Shown: in pieces, positions 6,148 through 12,094 of the stretch
Layout: the number at the start of each line of letters is the position of its first letter
Numbering within the stretch: position 1 is the stretch's first letter
Source of the DNA: Bacillota bacterium
Lineage (GTDB): Bacteria; Bacillota; Clostridia; Lachnospirales; Lachnospiraceae
Direction of reading: 5' to 3'
Length of the DNA: 12,094 bases
Assembly (NCBI GenBank): GCA_023428885.1
Contig: JAEYWQ010000103.1
Span: 1 to 12,094, forward strand
Translations under genes and position numbers: made by a program
The notes under the pieces: generated by a model
Told to the model about the DNA's origin: nothing
Seen by the model: only the letters and a program-made list of their open reading frames with translations
The model's database searches: none

Positions 6148-7363
6148 AAACATTCCACTTAAGATCTTATCTTTTCTCTTGGCAGTCGTACTGTGGGTTG
6201 TTATTATGAATATAGAAGATCCCTACATAACTGCGACAATTCATAATATTCCTGTTACTCAGGTGAATACTGACGTATTTGAAGAAAGTAACAAAATATA
6301 TGAAGTAGAATCCGGAAATACTATTTCCATCAAAGTTAGAGGTAAGAGATCCATTATCGATAGTTTAAAGAATACAGATTTTGAGGCTATAGCAGACTTT
6401 AGACAGATGTCTTTAGTTTATGCTGTACCTATTCATGTCACAGCTAGAGTATCCTCCAATTACAGCCCAGATGATATAGAAATCTTGGAGCAGAACGATG
6501 TTATGACTTTGTCGCTGGAGGATGCTGATACGCAGACCTACCGTGTGGATGTTAAAACCACAGGATCTGCGCAAGCTGGTTACTATGTTACTAATATGGT
6601 TGCAAACCCTAATATCATTGAGATTTCTGGTTCGAAAAAACAGATTTCTAAAATACGAGAGGTTATAGTTGAAGTTTCGATTGAACAAACGAATAATTCC
6701 TTTGAGATCACCACTGTCCCAAGAGCATTGGATGAGAATGGATATCCAGTTGATGATACTAAGCTAAACTATCAGACGAAAGATATTGAAGTTTTTGCTA
6801 CAGTGCTCCCAACAAAAGAAATTGGAATTGTTGTATCCAAAGAGGGCAATCCTTATTATGGATATACACTCACAGATATTGTTCATGAGCCAAAGGTGAT
6901 TACCGTTGCAGGACTAGAGGAAGACTTAGATAAGATTGGTTATATCACCATACCTTTCAACGTAAGCTTAAGCAAAGAGACAATTCGTGATACCAAGTCC
7001 ATTGCTGATTATTTAGATCTTACAAAGTATAAGATTGTTGGAGATAGTAGTTCCGTTGCTATCACAGCTTCGATTGAGAAATTAGAAACGAAAGAAATAT
7101 CCATTCCAGTCAGCTTCATCAAAATTAGAAACTTAGAAGCTGGATTCGATGCTTTCATTCGTACCCCTGGTACCTTAACAACTTATATTATGGGGCCAGA
7201 ACAAGTGATTTCGGACATTTCACCAGAAGTACTGGAACCTTATATCGACTTAGAAGGCTATGAAGCAGGTTTTCATTCAGTAACAATTGAATGTAGAAAT
7301 GTACAGAATTTAACTGTTCGTCCAATGACGATTAGCGTAGAGATTTTGGATGCAAAGGAATAA
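6128..7363 (+). CDS. cdaR: CdaA regulator CdaR, YbbR-repeat protein
   Basis: A 411-residue protein with a short basic N-terminus, one membrane anchor at about 11-28 (ILSFLLAVVLWVVIM), and about four YbbR-type beta-rich repeats spanning roughly 32-130, 135-226, 228-316 and 318-406. In Gram-positive bacteria this protein sits outside the membrane and modulates CdaA activity (established for CdaR/YbbR). Length and repeat number fit. Its ATG lies within the last codons of cdaA (20-nt overlap) and is served by GGAGGGG at 6110-6116, so the two are probably translationally coupled. The normal next gene, glmM, is not found here; an HPr-like sequence follows instead after 37 bases with no terminator. 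Confidence 0.93.
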   Translation: MKKVLTRNIPLKILSFLLAVVLWVVIMNIEDPYITATIHNIPVTQVNTDVFEESNKIYEVESGNTISIKVRGKRSIIDSLKNTDFEAIADFRQMSLVYAVPIHVTARVSSNYSPDDIEILEQNDVMTLSLEDADTQTYRVDVKTTGSAQAGYYVTNMVANPNIIEISGSKKQISKIREVIVEVSIEQTNNSFEITTVPRALDENGYPVDDTKLNYQTKDIEVFATVLPTKEIGIVVSKEGNPYYGYTLTDIVHEPKVITVAGLEEDLDKIGYITIPFNVSLSKETIRDTKSIADYLDLTKYKIVGDSSSVAITASIEKLETKEISIPVSFIKIRNLEAGFDAFIRTPGTLTTYIMGPEQVISDISPEVLEPYIDLEGYEAGFHSVTIECRNVQNLTVRPMTISVEILDAKE

Positions 7364-7400
7364 ATTATTGTGAAACACTCAACCAAAGGGGGTATGTGTT

Positions 7401-7654
7401 ATGGTAAGTGGAAAAATTGTGATCTTAAGTGAATTAGGATTACATCTGCGTCCAGCAGGTATTCTATGCAACTTAGCCATCAATTTTCCCTGTAATATTG
7501 AACTTCGAACCGATAACCGTACTGTGAATGCAAAAAGTGTGATTGGAATCATGATGAAGTGGAATTGATATGTGATGGTGAGAGGGAAGAAGAAGCCTTT
7601 ACAGCATTATCAAAGCTGTTAGTAAGTAATTTTGATAATCATACCAAAGAGTAG
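7401..7654 (+). pseudogene. HPr-like phosphocarrier gene disrupted by an out-of-frame deletion
   Basis: The first frame (7401-7568) encodes 55 residues that align with HPr: His15 in GLHLRPAG (13-20) and the regulatory Ser46 in AKSVIGIM (44-51) are exactly at the family positions. It then runs into KWN and a TGA at 7566-7568. The rest of HPr continues in another frame from GAA 7556 to a TAG at 7652-7654 (EVELICDGEREEEAFTALSKLLVSNFD), matching B. subtilis HPr from about residue 60. Residues corresponding to 53-59 are missing. By comparison with the 88-residue B. subtilis protein this amounts to about 22 lost bases, which shifts the frame. The ribosome site AAAGGGGG (7385-7392) is intact, so damage may be recent. 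Intact, the protein would be an HPr of the sugar phosphotransferase system or a Crh-like regulator. A strain lesion and an assembly error cannot be separated from the sequence alone. Residue numbering of HPr is from memory. Confidence 0.85.
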
Positions 7655-7738
7655 TATTCTTTTTTTGCTTCTTAAGAAAGAGAGAATGAACCATCTCAGA
7701 ATATACTAATTATATTTACTATCATGGAGGGTATGACA

Positions 7739-9409
7739 ATGCTAAATTATAAGAGATATCAGAGAAATCCAGTTGTTGAGTTACCAGATAGAAGCTGGCC
7801 TCAAAATCAGATCAATAAAGCACCGATTTGGTGTAGCGTTGATTTACGTGATGGTAATCAGGCCTTGATAGAACCAATGGTAGTGGAAGAAAAAATTGAG
7901 TTTTTTAATTTACTTGTTAAATTAGGCTTTCGTGAGATCGAAGTCGGCTTCCCGAGTGCATCCCAGATTGAGTTTGACTTCTTAAGACAGTTAGTTGATC
8001 GCAAATTGATTCCTGATGATGTTGTAATACAGGTTTTGGTACAATGTAGAGAACACTTACTAAAGAGAACCTTTGAAGCCTTAGAAGGTGTGAAGCAAGC
8101 GGTAGTACATATCTATAATTCCACCTCTACCTTACAAAGAGATGTAGTATTTCAAATGGACCGTCAAGAAATTATTGACATTGCCAAAGAAGGTACTCGT
8201 CTTGTGAAGGAATACGCTAAGAATTTCCCAGGGAAAATCATCTTAGAATATTCCCCTGAGAGCTTTACAGGAACGGAGCTTGATTTTGCCTTAGAGATCT
8301 GTACGGCAGTACAAGACATCTGGCAACCAAGCAAAGAAAATAAGATGATTATTAATCTGCCAGCAACGGTAGAGATGAATACCGCCAACGTTTATGCAGA
8401 TCAGATCGAATGGATGTCAAAAAATCTAAAAAACCGTGAAAGCATTATCTTAAGCGTTCATCCTCATAATGATCGTGGTACCGGAGTAGCCATAACAGAA
8501 TTAGCATTACTCGCTGGTGCAGATCGTGTGGAAGGCACACTATTTGGTAACGGTGAGAGAACAGGTAATGTTGATATCTTAACTTTAGCTTATAATATGT
8601 TTTCTCAGGGAATTAATCCTGAGCTTCACATTGAAAATATTAATGAGATTGTTGAAGTATATGAGCTTTGCTGCAAGATGCATGTTCATGAAAGACATCC
8701 TTATGCTGGAAAGCTTGTATTTACTGCATTTTCTGGATCTCATCAGGATGCAATTAATAAGGGTGTTAAGGCAATGAAGGATCGTAACAGCCAGATTTGG
8801 CAGGTTCCTTATTTACCAATTGATCCAGCAGACATTGGACGTAATTATGAACCAATCGTTCGAATTAATAGCCAGTCTGGTAAGGGTGGAGTTGCCTTCA
8901 TCATGGAAACCTACTTTGGTTATAAGCTTCCAAAGGGAATGCACAAGGAATTTGCAGATGTCATTCAAAAGATATCAGAGAAACAGGGAGAAGTGGCACC
9001 AGATCAAATCATGCAAGAGTTTAAAGCTTGCTATCTAGAGAAGAAAGAGCCATTACACTTTGTGAAGATTAAGATGGAAGATATGTCAGAAGCAAATGAA
9101 AATTATGACACCAGTGTTACTGTAACTTATCGTAAGAACGGTGTGGAGAAGGTGTTTACTGCTAGCGGAAATGGTCCAATCGATGCTGTTCATCATGGAA
9201 TTCAAGAGATTATCGGCAAGAAGATGAAGGTTCTGGATTACAGCGAGCATGCACTTGGAGAAGGTGCGAATGCTCAAGCAGCAGCATACATTCAACTAAT
9301 GGATTCTGAAACTGGTAAAGCTACCTTCGGAGTTGGTATCAGTTCCAATATTACTAGAGCATCCATACGAGGAATTTTTAGCGCTGTAAACCGTTTGTAC
9401 TTCAATTAG
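7739..9409 (+). CDS. leuA: 2-isopropylmalate synthase (long form)
   Basis: A 556-residue enzyme catalysing the first committed step of leucine synthesis: acetyl-CoA plus 2-ketoisovalerate to 2-isopropylmalate, in the cytoplasm. Metal and substrate motifs are intact: DLRDGNQ with Asp38, HPHND with His241/His243, and GNGERTGN at 270-277. The catalytic barrel is followed by a linker and a C-terminal regulatory domain (about 425-556) that in this family binds leucine for feedback inhibition. The size and motifs fit the long form found in yeast, Actinobacteria and some Clostridia. In-frame ATGs lie at 7724, 7733 and 7739. GGAGGG (7726-7731) overlaps the first, is one base from the second and seven from the third, so 7739 is chosen. 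No T-box or leader hairpin is seen in the 84 bases before it, and no other leucine genes are adjacent. Confidence 0.95.
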   Translation: MLNYKRYQRNPVVELPDRSWPQNQINKAPIWCSVDLRDGNQALIEPMVVEEKIEFFNLLVKLGFREIEVGFPSASQIEFDFLRQLVDRKLIPDDVVIQVLVQCREHLLKRTFEALEGVKQAVVHIYNSTSTLQRDVVFQMDRQEIIDIAKEGTRLVKEYAKNFPGKIILEYSPESFTGTELDFALEICTAVQDIWQPSKENKMIINLPATVEMNTANVYADQIEWMSKNLKNRESIILSVHPHNDRGTGVAITELALLAGADRVEGTLFGNGERTGNVDILTLAYNMFSQGINPELHIENINEIVEVYELCCKMHVHERHPYAGKLVFTAFSGSHQDAINKGVKAMKDRNSQIWQVPYLPIDPADIGRNYEPIVRINSQSGKGGVAFIMETYFGYKLPKGMHKEFADVIQKISEKQGEVAPDQIMQEFKACYLEKKEPLHFVKIKMEDMSEANENYDTSVTVTYRKNGVEKVFTASGNGPIDAVHHGIQEIIGKKMKVLDYSEHALGEGANAQAAAYIQLMDSETGKATFGVGISSNITRASIRGIFSAVNRLYFN

Positions 9410-9477
9410 TAGAAGGGTTTTATATTTACTAGTGATGTATTTTAGTGTGTGAAAAGCGTTATAATAAGCCTAATAAG

Positions 9478-9542
9478 ACTGCTACAATATCATTACAGTT
9501 GACAAATGATGCTTTGTCTGTGTATGATGAGGTAGCAGTTTT
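9478..9542 (+). terminator. Long imperfect hairpin terminator after leuA
   Basis: ACTGCTAC (9478-9485) pairs with GTAGCAGT (9532-9539), TATCAT (9488-9493) with ATGATG (9524-9529, one wobble), and GACAAA (9501-9506) with TTTGTC (9513-9518) around a TGATGC loop. That is about 20 pairs with internal loops, followed by TTTT at 9539-9542. It begins 69 bases after the leuA stop and should end leuA transcripts. A promoter for the next operon is embedded in the same bases. Confidence 0.72.
9499..9528 (+). promoter_or_regulatory. Sigma-A promoter for the polysaccharide export operon, nested in the leuA terminator
   Basis: A perfect TTGACA (9499-9504) and TATGAT (9523-9528, five of six) are separated by 18 bases. 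Transcription should start near 9535, after the terminator's descending arm has mostly passed, so the new RNA cannot form the hairpin. The first start codon is about 75 bases downstream. This is the best -35 match in the window. Confidence 0.7.
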
Positions 9543-9543
9543 C

Positions 9544-9580
9544 CAATCGTAGCAAATTGCGTCACAATTTCCTAGGATTG
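9544..9580 (+). promoter_or_regulatory. Stem-loop in the 5' leader of the polysaccharide operon
   Basis: CAATC (9544-9548) pairs with GATTG (9576-9580), TAG (9550-9552) with CTA (9572-9574), and AAATTG (9554-9559) with CAATTT (9565-9570), leaving single G-G and C-C mismatches and a CGTCA loop. The stem has 14 pairs. It is just downstream of the predicted transcription start and 19 bases before AGGAGG (9600-9605). There is no T-run, so it is not a terminator. It may stabilise the mRNA 5' end or act as an operator near the start site. Confidence 0.5.
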
Positions 9581-9609
9581 AAAGGTACTATGGTGTAACA
9601 GGAGGAAAC

Positions 9610-10386
9610 TTGAAAAGATTAATCGCAAATTTTAAGAAATATCAATATCTGTTAAATGAATTGGTGAAAAAAGATATTAAGTTAAAATACCGTAACTCTG
9701 TCTTGGGATTTTTATGGACGATGTTAGAACCATTATTAACAATGATCGTTTTAACCATTGTATTCTCAAGCTTACGAGAAAGTACTATGGAGCACTTTCC
9801 TGTATATATATTATGTGGTCGTTTGTTGTATGCTTATTTTAGTAATGGTACGAAGCTTGCATTAAAATCCATTCGTAGGAATAGCAGTATGATTCGAAAG
9901 GTATATGTTCCAAAATATATCTACCCCTTATCATCTTCGATCTCAGGCTATATCACATTTTTAATTTCCTTGATTGTTTTGATTATTGTAGCAGCAGTAC
10001 AGAATATTCGACCGACTTGGCATCTGGTGGAAGCCATCATTCCAATGATTACTATCTTAATACTAACCATTGGTGCAGGCTTTATCTTAGCCACTATGGA
10101 TGTATTTTTCCGAGATACGGAGTATTTATGGGGTGTTATCTTGATGTTAATCATGTATGCCTCTGCAATCTTTTATGATCCAGAGAAATTATTAGGTTCC
10201 CAGAATGCATGGATTCTAAAGTACAATCCACTGTTTGGTATTATTACGAATTTTAGAAATGCTATTTTTGGTGATCCAATGAATGTAAATTATATGATAT
10301 ATACGGTTGGTTTTTCAGTGATTACCTTAGTGGTAGGTGTCATCATGTTTTATAAGAAACAAGACAAGTTTGTGCTCTATATATAA
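9610..10386 (+). CDS. ABC-2 type polysaccharide export permease (Wzm/TagG-like)
   Basis: A 258-residue integral membrane protein forming the channel of an ABC exporter that moves lipid-linked glycans or teichoic-acid-like polymers across the membrane. The N-terminal motif LVKKDIKLKYRNSVLGFLWTMLEPLL (18-43) is characteristic of Wzm/TagG/RfbA permeases. Six membrane segments lie at about 31-54, 62-80, 108-130, 140-162, 172-188 and 228-247, as expected. The start is TTG at 9610, four bases after AGGAGG (9600-9605); no ATG competes. The ATPase partner starts 37 bases after its stop, forming one transport unit. Which polymer is exported cannot be read from the permease. Confidence 0.93.
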   Translation: MKRLIANFKKYQYLLNELVKKDIKLKYRNSVLGFLWTMLEPLLTMIVLTIVFSSLRESTMEHFPVYILCGRLLYAYFSNGTKLALKSIRRNSSMIRKVYVPKYIYPLSSSISGYITFLISLIVLIIVAAVQNIRPTWHLVEAIIPMITILILTIGAGFILATMDVFFRDTEYLWGVILMLIMYASAIFYDPEKLLGSQNAWILKYNPLFGIITNFRNAIFGDPMNVNYMIYTVGFSVITLVVGVIMFYKKQDKFVLYI

Positions 10387-10423
10387 GATAACTGGCAATA
10401 AGACACGAAACTTGGAGGTATGA

Positions 10424-11167
10424 ATGGATAAAAATATAGCACTTAAAGTGGAAAATGTAGGTGTTCGTTTTCATATGAGCACAGAAAAAGTAGATAACCT
10501 CAAGGAATATGTCATTAAGTTATTCCGAAGAGAAATAAAGTACAATGAGTTTTGGGCCTTACGAGAGGTTTCCTTTCAGGTATTAAAAGGTCAAAGAGTA
10601 GGTATCCTTGGATTAAATGGTGCAGGTAAAAGTACCTTATTAAAGGTGATTGCAGGTGTATTAAAAGCCAACGAAGGCAAGGTACTAAAGAATGGAAACA
10701 TCGTACCCTTGTTAGAGCTGGGTGCTGGGTTTGATCCTCAGTATACCGGAGCAGAAAATATATATCTGTATGGAGCAGTACTCGGATATTCCAAACAGTT
10801 CATTGCTGAGAAATTTGATGAAATTGTAGAGTTTTCTGAGTTAGGTGATTTCATCAATGTACCATTAAAGAATTATTCCTCTGGTATGAAAGCACGATTG
10901 GGCTTTTCCATTGCAACGGTAGTGGAACCTGAAATTCTGATTCTGGATGAGGTTCTATCTGTTGGTGATGCGAAGTTTCGTAAAAAGAGTGAAAAAAAGA
11001 TTAAGGATATGTTTGATAAAAAGATTACTGTATTATTTGTATCACATAGTTTGGCACAAGTCCGTTCCTTATGTGATCATGCCATTATTCTAGAGCATGG
11101 TAGAATTGTGGCAACAGGCGAAGTTTCAAAGGTTTGTGACTTATATGAGCAGAAATTAGGAAAATAA
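10424..11167 (+). CDS. Polysaccharide ABC exporter ATPase (Wzt/TagH-like, short form)
   Basis: A 247-residue ATPase that powers the adjacent permease. Walker A is GLNGAGKS at 63-70 (Lys69), the ELGAGF motif typical of this family is at 98-103, the signature is YSSGMKARL at 151-159, Walker B is ILILDE at 171-176 (Asp175, Glu176), and the switch His is 208. The long N-terminal insert between the first strand and Walker A (about 18-44) is typical of Wzt/TagH. There is no C-terminal glycan-binding domain, unlike Wzt proteins that read a terminal cap on the polymer, so export here is probably coupled to chain synthesis without such recognition (inference from absence). GGAGG at 10414-10418 is five bases before the ATG. 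The glycosyltransferase starts 18 bases after its stop. Confidence 0.94.
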   Translation: MDKNIALKVENVGVRFHMSTEKVDNLKEYVIKLFRREIKYNEFWALREVSFQVLKGQRVGILGLNGAGKSTLLKVIAGVLKANEGKVLKNGNIVPLLELGAGFDPQYTGAENIYLYGAVLGYSKQFIAEKFDEIVEFSELGDFINVPLKNYSSGMKARLGFSIATVVEPEILILDEVLSVGDAKFRKKSEKKIKDMFDKKITVLFVSHSLAQVRSLCDHAIILEHGRIVATGEVSKVCDLYEQKLGK

Positions 11168-11185
11168 GAGATACAAGGAGGCTAT

Positions 11186-12094
11186 ATGGAAGCATTGATT
11201 CGGGAATCAAAACGTAAGGTGTTAAGCTTACTTCATAAAGGACAAGCTCTGATTGATACGAGACGTGTCAATACACTTCTAGCCAATTATGATGCAAGTG
11301 TGATTGCTAATGAGCCACCAAAACAGGTGAAAACCATTCTATTTATTATTACCCGAATGGTAAGATTTCATGGTGGGCAGACTTCCATCCTTCGCCTTGG
11401 AACCGAGCTTAGTAAGCAAGGCTACCAGGTTTATTATGCAGTATATAAAAATCAAAGCAAAGAAGAGATGCAAATCTGTGCCAGCAGCAATCTAGAAGGC
11501 TTTCAAGGACACCTGGTATCCAGTTTGGCCTTTAAGAAGTTACAACAAAAGAAGTCACCGGATGTGATTGTAGCTAGCTCCTTTGATACCGTATCTTATG
11601 CAAAGAAATTTTCTGGCTATAAGATGTATTTTGTCCAAGATTATGAGCCATACTTCTATCCCTTTGGGGAGATGTTCTTACTGGCTAAGAAGACATATGA
11701 ACAAGGACTTCATATGGTTAGTTTGGGTGCTTGGAATCAAGAAATGATAGAAAAAAACTGTAAGCTAGTTTCACCAATCGACGTGATTGATTTTCCATAT
11801 GAGCAATCCGAATATCCAAAGATTGAGCGCGATTATATGAGCTATCGTGAGAAGAAGAAATTAGTGATTGCTGTTTATCTAAAATATTACGGAAAGCGCC
11901 TGCCTTGCATCATTCCATATATATTACAAGAAGTAAAGGAGTTATTCTTACGAGATGGGATTGAGCTGGATATCAAATATTATGGAGAAGCCAAAAGCTT
12001 TCATATCGAGGGTGGCACCAATCTAGGTATGCTTAGCAAAGCAGAGCTAAGAGATTTATACCAATCGGCTGACTTTGGTATGGTGGCTTCCATG
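11186..12094 (+). CDS. Family-4-like glycosyltransferase, WsaF type (partial, runs off the window)
   Basis: An open frame of 303 codons continues to the last base of the window, so the C-terminus is missing. Residues 1-45 are helical and charged. A Rossmann-like N-terminal half begins at ILFIITRMVRFHGGQTSILRLG (51-72), with a nucleotide-sugar-type glycine turn. The motif FVQDYEPYFYPFGE (149-162) and TYEQGLHMVSLGAW (170-183) resemble WsaF rhamnosyltransferase and related GT4 enzymes, as recalled without a search. The second half starts near 226 (VIAVYLKYYGKRLP), and the catalytic GxxE region of GT4 enzymes would lie beyond or near the cut end. The start is ATG 11186, four bases after AGGAGG (11176-11181). 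It follows the exporter ATPase by 18 bases and probably adds sugars (rhamnose is plausible) to the exported polymer. The acceptor and donor are not determined. Confidence 0.85.
   Translation, partial: MEALIRESKRKVLSLLHKGQALIDTRRVNTLLANYDASVIANEPPKQVKTILFIITRMVRFHGGQTSILRLGTELSKQGYQVYYAVYKNQSKEEMQICASSNLEGFQGHLVSSLAFKKLQQKKSPDVIVASSFDTVSYAKKFSGYKMYFVQDYEPYFYPFGEMFLLAKKTYEQGLHMVSLGAWNQEMIEKNCKLVSPIDVIDFPYEQSEYPKIERDYMSYREKKKLVIAVYLKYYGKRLPCIIPYILQEVKELFLRDGIELDIKYYGEAKSFHIEGGTNLGMLSKAELRDLYQSADFGMVASM

Noticed and set aside
7646..7678. Possible terminator after the HPr pseudogene (T-run at 7660-7666, palindrome TTCTTAAGAA at 7669-7678)
   Set aside because: The only stem before the T-run is a 5-bp AT-rich AAAGA/TCTTT, and the palindrome follows rather than precedes the T-run, so the evidence for termination is too weak.
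7724..7738. leuA start at ATG 7724 or 7733
   Set aside because: The GGAGGG at 7726-7731 overlaps the first ATG and is one base from the second; it has normal spacing only to ATG 7739.
7655..7738. T-box or leucine attenuator ahead of leuA
   Set aside because: Only 84 bases are available, with no T-box core sequence, no leucine-rich leader peptide and no terminator stem.
9460..9465. TATAAT upstream of the leuA terminator
   Set aside because: No acceptable -35 hexamer lies 16-18 bases upstream, and transcription from it would run into the hairpin at 9478-9542.
1..12094. tRNA, rRNA, CRISPR arrays, insertion sequences or attachment sites
   Set aside because: I saw no cloverleaf, regularly spaced long repeats, transposase frames or terminal inverted repeats with target duplications by reading both strands; no computed search was possible.

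Overview
The window comes from a low-GC Gram-positive bacterium. It has AT-rich coding sequence, strong GGAGG-type ribosome binding sites, sigma-A-like promoters, a CdaA/CdaR pair and a Wzm/Wzt-type polysaccharide exporter. The protein style (a long 2-isopropylmalate synthase, an MBL protein paired with a DUF3006 protein, membrane proteins ahead of cdaA) suggests Clostridia, probably Lachnospiraceae. That placement is inference; there is no rRNA or marker search behind it. Every gene I support is on the plus strand.

Layout. (1) 1-2111: the tail of an unidentified gene, an A-rich spacer with repeated AGCAATRA words, and a complete fused ABC exporter closed by a strong intrinsic terminator (2067-2111). 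(2) 2157-3524: a promoter, a membrane-anchored ComEC-type metallo-beta-lactamase-fold protein and a small DUF3006 protein, then a weak hairpin. (3) 3561-7654: a promoter with an extended -10, a leader of about 150 nt, then a tight cluster of two uncharacterised membrane proteins (ATGA overlap), diadenylate cyclase cdaA, its YbbR-domain partner cdaR (20-nt overlap), and an HPr-like phosphocarrier gene that is broken by an out-of-frame deletion. (4) 7739-9409: leuA, 2-isopropylmalate synthase, ending in a long hairpin. (5) 9499-12094: a promoter lying inside that hairpin, a leader stem-loop, then an ABC-2 polysaccharide permease, its ATPase and the start of a family-4-like glycosyltransferase that runs off the window.

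How the parts work together. CdaA makes c-di-AMP at the membrane and CdaR is its extracytoplasmic regulator. The usual third partner glmM is not here, and two membrane proteins of unknown function precede the pair. The last operon looks like synthesis and ABC-dependent export of a cell-surface glycan. The MBL and DUF3006 genes form their own small unit.

Three start codons were moved downstream of the longest possible reading frame (2243, 3745, 7739) because ribosome binding sites, or in one case a terminator, rule out the upstream ATGs. The observations most worth checking are the damaged HPr gene, the unknown membrane pair ahead of cdaA with its leader, and the promoter nested in a terminator hairpin ahead of the glycan export operon.
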